From Liolophura sinensis (Eukaryota; Mollusca; Polyplacophora; Chitonida; Chitonidae): a DNA stretch of 64,000 bases. Made by a program: the position numbers and the translations under genes. Below are positions 53,729-64,000 of the stretch, piece by piece. The stretch is from positions 56,522,237-56,586,236 of the forward strand of contig NC_088302.1 of assembly GCF_032854445.1 (NCBI RefSeq). The letters are read 5' to 3'. Below the pieces are notes generated by a model. The model was given only the letters and a program-made list of their open reading frames with translations, did not search any database and was not told where the DNA came from. The first letter of the stretch is position 1, and each line of letters begins with the position of its first letter.

Positions 53729-54371
53729 TCTACCACATAGACGGCGCTGTTACCCCTATGTACATATCTATCACGTACATGGTATTTAACAACATAGATG
53801 GCGCTGGTTGCCTAGTGTAACCGTCTATCTTGTATGTCATGTGTAACATCATACATGGCGCCTCTTGTAGCATGAGATCTTTACATATTAACGGGAAAGA
53901 CGTAATCGTCCGTTACTTTTGAATCACATTCTGATCGGTTAGGGTCTGTAACGCTCTTCATTTTCAAACTGTATCTAATACCGCTTAACCTGGGGCTAGG
54001 GGCCGTAAAGGTAGTCATGCTAATTATATCAGCATGATGCCTTTTATGAACAGTTGCAATTAAAGCGCGACTGAGATACTTGTTTAATTGTTATTTGACA
54101 TGGAACTCATTCACGGACTATGAATTTGAACTTTGATATGGAATTCATGCCTGGAATATTCATTGTCTGCCCAGCATCATTGAAAACTGATGACCGCTTC
54201 TCTCTTGTGTGTTACCGGCTTTATTTCTTATTTGTATAATTTCTTATATACCTTTGTCTTTGGGAGTTAGTGTTAAACGTTGTTTTGGAAATGGATCTTG
54301 CGATTATCGACTTGAAACGCCCTTTACGCACTACAAATGGTATATGAATGTCGGACTTGACGCTTATATTT

Positions 54372-57262
54372 TGGTTTTACTCTTTATGTTGTACGTCTAT
54401 CACACTGTCGTTGTTTTGGATTTATTCTCTCTGCTGTACGTCTATCACACTGTCGTCGTTGTTCTAGTTTTACTCTCTATGCTGTATGTCTATCATACTG
54501 TCGTCTTTGTTCTAGTTTTTCTTTCTATGTTGTACGTTTATCACACTGTCGTCGTTGTTCTAGTTTTTCTTTCTATGCTGAACGTCTACCACACTGTCAT
54601 GGTTGTTCTAGTTTTTCTTTCTATGTTGTACATCTATGTCGTCGTTGTTCTAGTTTTACTTTCTATGCTGAACGTCTATCACACTGTCGTCGTTGTTCCA
54701 GTTTTACTCCCTATGCTGAACGTCTATCACAATGGCGTCGTTGTTCTGGTTTTACTCTCTATGCTGTATGTCTAATGTTCTAGTTTTTCTTTCTATGCTG
54801 AACGTCTATCACACTGTCGTAGTTGTTCTAGTTTTACTGTTAATGCTAAACGTCTATCACACTGTCGTCGTTGTTCCAGTTATTCTTTCTATGCTGAACG
54901 TCTACCACACTGTGGTCGTTGTTCCAGTTTTACTCTCTATGCTGAACGTCTACCACACTTTCGTCGTTGTTCTAGTTTTTCTCTCCATGCTGAAAGTCTA
55001 CCACACTGTCGTCGTTGTTCAAGTATTACTCTCTATGATGAACGTCTATGAAACTGGGATCGTTGTTCCAGTTTTACTCTCTATGCAGAACGTCTGTCAC
55101 ACTGTCGTCGTTGTTCTAATTTTTTTCTGTGCTGAAGGTCTATCACATTGTCGTCGTTGTTCCAGTTTTACTCTGTATGCTGAACGTCTATCACACTGTC
55201 GTCGTTGTTCTAGTTTTACTCTTTATGCTGAACGTCTATCACACTGTCGTCGATGTTCCAGTTTTACTCTGTGCTGAACGTCTATCACACTGTCGTCGTT
55301 GTTCTAGTTTTACTCTCTATGTTGAACGTCTACGACATTGTCGTCGTTGTTGTAGTTTTACTCTCTATGTTGAACGTCTATCACAATGGCTTCGTTATTC
55401 CAGTTTTTCTTTCTATGCTGTATGTCTACCACACTCTCGTCGTTGTTCTAGTTTTACTTTCTATGCTGAACGTCTATTACACTGTCGTCGTTGTTCTAGT
55501 TTTTTTTCTATGCTGAACGTCTATAACACTGTCGTCGTTGTTTTAGTTTTATTCTCTTTGCTGAACGTCTATCACACTGTCGTCGTTGTTCCAGTTTTAC
55601 TGTATGCTGAACGTCTACCACACTGTCGTCATTGTTCTAGTTTTTTTTTCTGTGCTGACGGTCTTTCACACGTGGTAAACGTCTATCACACTGTCATTGT
55701 TGTTTTGGTTTTACACTCTATGCTGAACGTCTACCACACTGGCGTCGTTGTTCCAGTTTTACTCTCTTTGCTGAACGTCTACCATACTGTCGTCGTTGTC
55801 TTAGTTTTTGTTTCTATGCTGTACGTCTATGTCGTCGTTGTTCTAGTTTTTCTTTCTATGCTGAACGTCTATCACACTGTTGTCGTTGTTGTAGTTTTAC
55901 TCTCTATGCTGAACGTCTACCACACTCGTCGTTGTTCTGGTTTTACTCTCTATGTTGAACGTCTATCACGCTGTCGTGGTTGTTCCAGTTTTACTCTCTA
56001 TGCTGAACGTCTACCACAGTGTCGTCGTTGTTCTAGTTTTACTCTCTATGCTGAACGTCTATTACACTGTCGTCGTTGTTTTGGGTTTACTCTCTATGCT
56101 GAACGTCTATCACACTGTCGTCGTTGTTCTAGTTTTATTCTCTATGCTGAACGTCTATCACACTGTCGTCGTTGTTTTGGGTTTACTCTCTATGCTGAAC
56201 GTCTATCACACTGTCGTCTTTGTTCTAGTTTTATTCTCTATGCTGAACGTCTACCACACTGTCGTCGTTGTTCTAGTTTTGCTTCTATGCTGAACGTCTA
56301 TCACACTAGCGTCGTTGTTTTGGTTTTACTCTCTATGCTGAACGTCTATCACACTGTCGTCATTGTTCGAGTTTTACTCTCTATGCTGAACGTCTATGAC
56401 ACTGTCGTCGTTGTTCTAGTTTTTTTTCTATGCTGAACGTGTATTACACTGTCGTCATTGTTCTGGTTTTTCTTTCTATGCTGAACGTCTATCACACTGT
56501 CGTCTTTGTTCTAGTTTTTTTACTATTCTGAACGTCTATAACATTGTCGTTGTTGTTCCAGTTTTACTCTGTATGCTGAACGTCTACCACACTCTCGTCG
56601 TTGTTCCAGTTTTACTCTCTATGCTGAACGTCTATCACACTGTCGTCGTTGTTCTAGTTTTACTTTCTATGCTGAATGTCTACCACACTTTCGTCGTTGT
56701 TGTAGTTTTACTCTCTTTGTGGAACGTCTACCACACTGTTGTCGTTGTTCTAGTTTTACTCTCTATGCTGAACGTCTACCACACTGTCGTCGTTGTTCTA
56801 GTTTTACTCTCTATGCTGAACGTCTATCACACTGTCGTCGTTGTTCCAGTTTTACTTTCTATGCTGAACGTCTATCACACTGTCGTCGTTGTTCTGGTTT
56901 TATTCTCTATGCTGAACGTCTATCACACTGTCGTCGTTGTTTTGGGTTTACTCTCTATGCTGAACGTCTATCACACTGTCGTCGTTGTTCCAGTTTTACT
57001 CTCTATGCTGAACGTCTACCACACTGTCGTCGTTGTTCTAGTTTTTCTTTTTATGCTGTATGTCTATCACACTGTCGTCTTTGTTCTAGTTTTACCCTCT
57101 ATGCTGAGGGTCTATCACACTGTCGTGGTTGTTCTAGTTTTTCTTTCTATGCTTATCGTCTGTTACACTGTCGTTGTTGTTCTGGTTTTTCTTTCTATGC
57201 TGAACGTCTATTGCACTGTCGTCGTTGTTCTATTTTTTCTTTCTATGCTGAGCGTCTACCAC
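54372..57262. repeat. 48-bp satellite, right part
   Basis: About 60 further units of the same 48-bp repeat as 49027-50755. Here CTGAACGTCT and TTCTAGTTTT variants predominate, while the left part is richer in CTGTACGTCT and TTCTGGTTTT. The two halves therefore differ in variant make-up. Confidence 0.95.
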
Positions 57263-58077
57263 ACGAACAGACTGGCAAACATCAGAACTTCCATGTAATG
57301 ACACGGTATGTGTCGGAGAAGAGGTACACATACATGGTTAGCTGTTAGAATACATGCTCCACGGCATCATGGTAATTTCATGTTGATTTAAGCAATTATC
57401 CAGTATGAGTTGATCTCATGGGGAGTATTATATTCTTAGTTGGGAGGAACATTACATTTTCTTGTCACCATGACAACGTTGGCGCCATCATAAAACATAT
57501 TCAGGGGAACAAAACACATGCATAAATGAATACGAAACCAGTCGACACGTTCTCTACTCTAAATCCATACGCTGTACAATGGTGTAGGTTTGCATAGAGA
57601 AAAGCCCAGCGGAAGTGTTCCTTGTCATGTCTTATTTGCTCACGTGACTAAACGCCTGTCCCAAATTCCTGTCCCGAAGAGAACGTTCTTCCGGTACACC
57701 GGCTGCTCCTAGACCGTCTGATACCTCGACCTTGACGACCTTGATTGTCCAGACCTGTACAGAAATATAAAGGGATTGGAGACATTTGGTTTGCGCCTTA
57801 TCCAAATGTGGCGTGGTATGATTAGGTACAACAAAGATGTTTGTTTTCTTTCTTTGTTGTCGAAACGACCCCACAACAGTGTAATATAAGTTTTACTGTT
57901 TCTGTGATATGTCTTCAGTGGGGTAGAGATTTTTTTCAGGTAGGCTACTAAAATCAATGACAGTAGTGTGCAAGTTGGGCTATGTATGGTTCTAATATAT
58001 TGTTTTGAAACTGTTACCAGTAGCGATATTTATTAAGTTTGGAGAAGTTTCTTTCTGTTATATGTTTTTCATTTCGC

Positions 58078-58182
58078 TGTGTGCAAAATGAGTTATGTGT
58101 CATTACGCTGTGTACAAAATGAGTTATGTGCCATTACGTTCAGTGTAAAAAGAGTTATGTGTCATTACGCTCTGTACACATC
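58078..58182. repeat. 34-bp tandem repeat, three units
   Basis: Three copies of GTGTACAAAATGAGTTATGT followed by GTCATTACGCT, with the third more diverged. Confidence 0.8.
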
Positions 58183-58188
58183 CTAACC

Positions 58189-58320
58189 TGTCAGTGCTGA
58201 GCGCCAAGCGAGACAGCAACAAGTAGGACACGCCAATTTTAAAGTCTCTGGTACGATCTGGCCCGGGTTTTTTCCTAGGTCTCCCGACATCGTAGAGGGC
58301 GCTCTATCCATTAAAGGCCA
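58189..58320 (-). mobile_element. SINE family 2, tRNA-like head fragment, reverse orientation
   Basis: The reverse complement starts TGGCCTTTAATGGATAGAGC and contains GATGTCGGGAGACCTAGG and CCAGAGACTTTAAAATTGG, ending CTCGCTTGGCGCTCAGCACT. The A-box side is recognisable; the B box is damaged by an A-run. The end overlaps the start of the 22730-22995 copy, so together they outline one family. Confidence 0.7.
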
Positions 58321-59540
58321 TCGAAGCGGTCTCAAACAGTGGCAAGTTATGTTGAATATAACTACTATGAACAATGGTAGTTACAAACAAACTTTGTCCA
58401 CGGTAACTGTGCATTTCCATTGATCCTTTCCTGGAGACTTTTGTTCGGAGAACAAATAACCTAAGACCGACTGTAAACCATTTCTATGGTGTGCTGAGCT
58501 ATTGATAGAACCCGTGTTTAGTTACAGGGAAGATATGCTTGCAGTGTACTTCTCCAATCAATTCAGTTTAGAAAGACAGTCTGGGTACTAGTGTATGACA
58601 AAGCGGGGTGAAATCGACGGTCTTGGGGAAGAAGAAGAAGACGTGGTAACAGTGAAGCTGGCAAATAGGGCACAGTGGCCGTTCCTGCCACAAAGGGTAG
58701 GTGTGAGCCTGTGGTGCTCTGAAGGCCATTCCGTTACCACGTGTTTGTCTGCTAACACATGCACCCACCAAACACCGAACAATGAACGACTAGCCAAATT
58801 CAAATGTGGCGTCGTTTTAATCAGAAAGTGACTTAAATTCGGTTATACTGCAAAGCTAGACGTCCAGACCAATACAAAAAGTGGATTCGTCTTTCACTGG
58901 TTCGTTTACGTCTATATTGTCCGTCTACATGCCAAGAATTAGGTAATTCAGAAGAGCTTTTATGTCAGGTTCCCGGAAACGAGACCGTCTGGTGTTGGGA
59001 CGAGTTTGATTTACTTGAGTTAATAAACTCGCACTTCCCTTAGCACACAAAACCCAAGATTTAAGCTTCGGTGGCTTTAATTCACTGGAGTGAGATTCGT
59101 ATACAAAGCTGGTCCAATGATAATTTTGGGTAACCCTTTGGCAGTATATGACGAGGGATGGCCTTGGCAGACGGCCGTCGAGTAGTTCACGTGGTGGAAA
59201 AATCACAGGTAATTTTTCTGCCCAAAGCCGGCTTATCACCTATAACGGTACCAGTTTTATGACAAAGTTGGGCTCAGTCTGTGATCTGCAATAACTTTTC
59301 TCTATCATCTGTTTTCTAGTCGTTAAGTTCTGATCGATTTGAATATTAAACATCGTGGTGCCCTATACCTTGTTAACTGTATCGATTTTACAACTGGTCT
59401 GGATTTTTTAACTGAGCTATTGCAGTCTTTGTGGTGCCTAATTATCCCAAATCGCCGATTTCACACAAAGCTGACAAGCTGATTTCTTGTAAATGCAAAC
59501 AAAGACGAAGGAAAGGTGTCTCGTCTACAGTGATAATACG

Positions 59541-59919
59541 TCCGTCGTGACGATTGTATGTTAGCATATACTGCCCATGTGATGGGTAATCTTAACAGAT
59601 GGTCGGGTGATTCGCACGCGGAGGTATACACCGATAAAGGTCAGACCACACTCACAGCCTTGATGGCAAATGTAAGATTTTTTTATAAATTTAAGAACTC
59701 ATGGTAAACCTACCCTTTTTCATAGCTACCATACAGCCACTCTGATATCGTACATAACATTTCAGTGTCGCAAGGCTTTTGAAATCGATTCAAACAGTGT
59801 GTAGTTATCGGTAGAAATAGTGGCGGGCAAACAATTCTGATTGGCATCTTAATGTAAGGAGTGAAAGCATTTTGCAACACTTACAGGGATATACTCCAAG
59901 AAAAGCGTTTGTCTGTTTT
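59541..59919. other. Non-coding spacer
   Basis: No gene, array or element recognised. Confidence 0.4.
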
Positions 59920-60122
59920 CATGACTTGTGCGTTTATCTTGATGGCTCATATTTGTGTTTTCATGAATTCTGCATGTGTCGTCGAGACGTATGTACATGT
60001 CTTCATGGCTCATGAGTCTGTCGTTATGGTTCATGTGTTCGTCGTGATGACTCCTGCCTCTGTGTCAATGCAGGAGCACTGATAGCATGTCGTGATGACT
60101 CATGCCTCTGTGGTCATGCAGG
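59920..60122. repeat. Degenerate repeat of TCATG-rich units
   Basis: Imperfect units around TCATGGCTCATG and CGTGATGACTCATGCCTCTG. They include a clear ~50-bp direct duplication that contains GCAGGAGCACTGATAGCATG, which leads into the next array. Confidence 0.7.
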
Positions 60123-60812
60123 AGCACTGATAGCAGGAGCACTGATAGCATTTTTCACACAGCAGGAACACTAATTGTTTTTCGTATAGCTGGAACACTG
60201 ATAACATTTCGTGTAGAAGAAACACTGATAACATTTCATGTAGAAGGAACACTGATAGCATTTCGTGTGGCAGGAACAGTGGTAGCATTTCGTGTAGCAA
60301 GAACAGTGATAGCATTTCGTACAGCAGGAACACTAATTGTGTTTCGTGTAGCTGGAACACTGATAGCATTTCGTGTAACAGGAACACCGATGACATTCAG
60401 TTTAGCAGGAACACTGAAAGCATTTCGTGTAGCAGGAACACTGATAGCATTTTGTATATCAGGAACACTGAAAGCATTTCGTGGAGCAGGAACACTGACA
60501 GCATTTCGTGTAGCACGATCAGTGACAGCATTTCGTGTAGCAGGAACATTGATAACATTTGTGAAACAGGAACAGTCATGAGATTTTGGGTAACAGGAAC
60601 ACTGATAGCATTTCGAGCAACAGGAACTCTGGTAACATTTGTGAAACAGAAACATTGATAGCATTTCGTGTAGCATGAACAATGATAGCATTTCGTGCAG
60701 CAGGAACCCTGGTAAGATTTGTGAAACAGGAACCCTCATAAGATTTTGTGTAACAGGAACACTCATAACATTTCGAGTAACAGGAACTCTGATAAGGCTT
60801 CGTATAACAGGA
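60123..60812. repeat. 27-bp minisatellite
   Basis: About 25 units of GCAGGAACACTGATAGCATT plus TCGTGTA. The period (27, occasionally 24 or 30) keeps frames open on both strands. Units vary at the ACACTGATA and GTGTAGC positions. No coding support. Confidence 0.92.
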
Positions 60813-61385
60813 CATCAGTGATTAATGACCATTAATCAGCTCAGCTGCATGTAGCGATGTGATATTTTCGCAACAAGTCAAACCGATGAAAATTCAGTCA
60901 GGTGTATGAACCGTCTGAAGTGATGCAATCAATCAACACTATAAAGCCCGTAAATCCACGGCTAAGATGCAACAAGTCAAAAAAGCCCGAGAGTTTGAAT
61001 CAGACAACTGTTTCATCTTCACAGCTGCTAGGATCACCGCTAGGATGTGTACTCAGAGGAAATAACCCGCCCCCAGGGTAATCCAAAGTAATCAGGCCGG
61101 CAGATATCAACAGGTTGTAATTACATACTAACATTATGTAGTGTGGATTGAACAATTCTCTGATCGATTTCCGTTTTTTTTTTTCATGACGCAGGATTCA
61201 ATGTAATAACAATGAGCCTTTTTGTAACTTAAAACGTTATACATGTACACCGGTCCGTTTGTACAAAGTTTCAAGAGGGATAATTCTGTCAAACACAATG
61301 CACTAGTCGATGCTCAGAAGATGACATAAACACAGGAACAGCTACTTTACAAGCTACTCGGCCGACGTACATTAGTTAACCAGTA
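60813..61385. other. Non-coding spacer between arrays
   Basis: No conserved gene or element recognised. Confidence 0.4.
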
Positions 61386-61599
61386 TTGTACTGTCAGATC
61401 TGTGACACCCGTCAGAAATGTGACACCTTGAGAAGTATGGAGCCCGTCAGATCCGTGTGAACACTCGGATTCGCGTCACCAAGCGTCGGGTTCGTTGCAC
61501 ACCTCAGATCCTTTATATACCACAGATCCGTGACATCTGTCAGGCCTGTGACATCAAACAAATTCATGGTGCATGTCAGATCTGTGACAGATCCGAGGT
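61386..61599. repeat. Short degenerate repeat around GTCAGATCTGTGACA
   Basis: About nine imperfect occurrences of CAGATCCGTGACA-like text at irregular spacing, leading directly into the 61-bp satellite. Confidence 0.65.
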
Positions 61600-63020
61600 G
61601 TTCATCACTGTGTAATCTACTCACACCTGATCTGAACGCTGGACAAAGTCACTCAAATTGTTCATCACTGTGTAATCTACTCACACGTGAACTGAACGCT
61701 AGACAAAGTCCACTGAAGGTGTTCATCACTGTGTAATCTACTCACACGTGAACTGAACGCTAGACAAAGTCCACTGAAGGTGTTCATCACTGTGTAATCT
61801 TCTCACACGTGAACTGAACGCTAGACAAAGTCCACTGAAGGTGTTCATCACTGTGTAATCTACTCACACGTGAACTGAACGCTGGACAAAGTCACTCAAA
61901 TTGTTCATCACTGTGTAATCTACTCACACGTGAACTGAACGCTAGACAAAGTCCACTGAAGGCGTTCATCACTGTGTAATCTTCTCACACGTGAACTGAA
62001 CGCTAGACAAAGTCCACTGAAGGTGTTCATCACTGTGTAATCTACTCACACCTGATCTGAACGCTGGACAAAGTCACTCAAATTGTTCATCACTGTGTAA
62101 TCTACTCACACGTGAACTGAACGCTAAACAAAGTCCACTGAAGGCGTTCATCACTGTGTAATCTTCTCACACGTGAACTGAACGCTGGACAAAGTCACTC
62201 AAATTGTTCATCACTGTGTAATCTACTCACACGTGAACTGAACGCTAGACAAAGTCCACTGAAGGCGTTCATCACTGTGTAATCTTCCCACACGTGAACT
62301 GAACGCTAGACAAAGTCCACTGAAGGTGTTCATCACTGTGTAATCTACTCACACCTGATCTGAACGCTGGACAAAGTCACTCAAATTGTTCATCACTGTG
62401 TAATCTACTCACACGTGAACTGAACGCTAGACAAAGTCCACTGAAGGTGTTCATCACTGTGTAATCTACTCACACGTGAACTGAACGCTAGACAAAGTCC
62501 ACTGAAGGTGTTCATCACTGTGTAATCTTCTCACACGTGAACTGAACGCTAGACAAAGTCCACTGAAGGTGTTCATCACTGTGTAATCTACTCACACGTG
62601 AACTGAACGCTGGACAAAGTCACTCAAATTGTTCATCACTGTGTAATCTACTCACACGTGAACTGAACGCTAGACAAAGTCCACTGAAGGCGTTCATCAC
62701 TGTGTAATCTTCCCACACGTGAACTGAACGCTAGACAAAGTCCACTGAAGGTGTTCATCACTGTGTAATCTACTCACACCTGATCTGAACGCTGGACAAA
62801 GTCACTCAAATTGTTCATCACTGTGTAATCTACTCACACTTGAACTGAACGCTAAACAAAGTCCACTGAAGGCGTTCATCACTGTGTAATCTTCTCACAC
62901 GTGAACTGAACGCTACACAAAGTCCACTGAAGGTGTTCATCCCCGTGGAATCTACTCGCAGGGGAACTAAACGCTCCACAAAGTCCACTCTGAAAGATGT
63001 TCATCACTGTGTAATCCTAG
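61600..63020. repeat. 60/61-bp satellite with higher-order structure
   Basis: About 23 units starting GTTCATCACTGTGTAATCTA. Type A ends CTAGACAAAGTCCACTGAAG (61 bp). Types B (CACACCTGATCTGAACGCTG) and C end GACAAAGTCACTCAAATT (60 bp). A' has CTTCTCACAC or CTTCCCACAC in place of CTACTCACAC. The unit order over the first seven units, B-A-A-A'-C-A-A', is repeated at units 13-19, about 727 bp later. The last units (from 62935) are degenerate, as expected at an array edge. Confidence 0.92.
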
Positions 63021-64000
63021 CTGATACATAAATACTCTATTCTCTTCATCAATTCTAAAGCTTTAATTGAGGATTTGGAATCATTTTAAGCAGACCACCA
63101 AATCTTAAACTACTGGTTGAAGTTTGAATACATAGGTAGAAGATTTATCTGATCAACGCAATATTAACACTAGGGCCTTGACCTTTTATTAAATTAGTAA
63201 ACTGAGCAATAACGCTTCAGACACAGGCGATATGGTGTCAAGAATCCCTGACATTTTCTTTTCTTTGAAATCCGATCACCTTGTGAATATGAATCATTAA
63301 TCCCTTCTGTTCATTTTATTTCCGAACAAAGACCCTTGAAGTTTTGCTTACGTGACCCCCTAGCCGAAAAAAGAGCTTCAAAATCATGTTTGTGGAATAA
63401 ACAATGGTAGGTTTGGCCATATTTACGTTGTTTATAATTGTATAAAAGATGACAAAAATTCATTGGACTGGATCTTATGAGCGGGAAGCCGTGAAACACT
63501 ACACACAGCTCCCACATAACTTTCTGTAAATAACTGCCACAGAGCTCTGTCTTTTCTCGGATAACGGAACGTGATAAGATTGATGAGGGGAAAACGCTGA
63601 TAAATATACTTTTTGCTGTCTAATGGCAACCATCGTTCAGTAAACATAATGCCGCCAAAGGGCCAAATTTCAGGTTCAGTGGACATATTTATTTGATCTC
63701 AAATAGTCTCCAGGATTGAGTTTGTGAAGCGATTGATAGGCAAAACTTCATCTTTACGAGCGAATGGCAGTGTTTTCCCCCTGTTATAACATGTGCAAAT
63801 GATATTGTTGTAAATGAGGACATTCTGGAGAATCTCTGTGACACGTTCTTCTATGGATGATGAGTCTAGATTGATGTGGTGCCGGCCTTCATTTTGACCA
63901 CCCAGTCATACAGTTATCATTCCTAATCACTTCATTGTTGGTTTGGCTGCTGTGAATTAATTAAATTGTTATCAGTTTGATTTAGATTTAGCAAAGATAA
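63021..64000. other. Intergenic sequence to window end, no gene recognised
   Basis: AT-rich. Two short minus-strand frames (63311-63517, 63432-63686) show no family similarity or splice support. Confidence 0.4.

Larger units (their letters stand above)
50768..54359 (+). mobile_element. Penelope-like retroelement, Naiad-type domain order, degenerate
   Basis: A 3.6-kb insertion in the 48-bp satellite, flanked by ACGCTTATATTT at 50756-50767 and at 54360-54371, a probable 12-bp target-site duplication. The order of domains is zinc-finger/GIY-YIG endonuclease first, then reverse transcriptase. This is the reverse of classical Penelope and as described for Naiad/Chlamys-type elements. The 3' noncoding part (53729-54359) has three ACATAGATGGCGCT-like repeats near 53735-53870 and a small hairpin with CATGCT/AGCATG near 54016. 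Coding is broken by a stop and several frameshifts, so this copy is not autonomous. Confidence 0.85.
57490..59540 (+). repeat. Duplicated block, copy B
   Basis: Collinear with 46480-48530. Anchors are AACAAAACACATGCATAAAT (57508), TTGCTCACGTGACT (57638), CCTAAGACCGACTGTAAACC (58460), AAGATTTAAGCTTCGGTGG (59054) and GTCGTTAAGTTCTGATCGAT (59323). It carries an extra SINE fragment (58189-58320) and a short 34-bp triplication (58078-58182) not seen in copy A, so those arose after the duplication. Confidence 0.7.

Noticed and set aside
54180-54320. Hammerhead ribozyme in the retroelement 3' end (CTGATGA at 54187, GAAAC near 54313)
   Set aside because: The two core boxes are about 120 bases apart and I could not pair a stem II between them.
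49025-57348. Long hydrophobic frames (VYHTVVVVLVLLSMLN repeats) resembling multi-pass proteins
   Set aside because: The period of 48 bp keeps frames open; Arg/Cys-rich translations of the same array are open in another frame as well.

Overview
The window looks like nuclear DNA of an invertebrate animal, most likely a mollusc. Three conserved animal genes are recognisable, two of them split by GT-AG introns. Two tRNA-derived SINE families of a type I associate with molluscs are present, together with a Penelope-like retroelement whose domain order is the one described for invertebrate Naiad elements. The genus cannot be fixed from sequence alone. There are no bacterial operons, ribosome binding sites, CRISPR arrays or stand-alone tRNA/rRNA genes. 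Layout: 0.9-1.1 kb is a nearly intact SINE with a target-site duplication. 3.26-3.96 kb is an intronless phosphoserine phosphatase gene (PSPH, +). 6.4-7.4 kb is a 46-bp minisatellite. 9.06-17.56 kb is TAF7 (-), a TFIID subunit; I resolved ten coding exons that join in phase to 359 residues. Its intron 4 holds a 31/34-bp array, and its intron 7 is filled by degenerate copies of the end of exon 7. 17.6-17.83 kb is a candidate divergent promoter and first non-coding exon. 21.3-22.2, 25.6-26.6, 28.4-31.1 and 31.1-31.4 kb are further tandem arrays, probably in the 5' introns of the next gene. 32.9-36.6 kb holds five coding exons of a NIPA-family magnesium transporter (+, 391 residues), with arrays in introns 3 and 4. 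40.7-42.9 kb is a 72/73-bp array. 46.5-48.5 and 57.5-59.5 kb are two diverged copies of one block. Between them lies a 48-bp satellite, split by a dead Naiad-type Penelope element (50.77-54.36 kb) with a probable 12-bp target-site duplication. 59.9-63.0 kb holds three more arrays, the last with higher-order structure. Tandem arrays cover roughly 18 kb, over a quarter of the window. The genes have unrelated housekeeping roles: PSPH does the last step of serine synthesis, TAF7 acts in RNA polymerase II initiation, and the NIPA protein moves Mg2+ across membranes. The only link the sequence suggests is that TAF7 and NIPA may share a divergent promoter. The long open frames inside the arrays follow from repeat periods divisible by three, or from stop-poor units, and are not supported as genes. 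The most interesting observations are the exon-derived satellite in TAF7, the permuted-domain retroelement nested in a satellite, and a possible upstream ORF whose stop overlaps the NIPA start codon.
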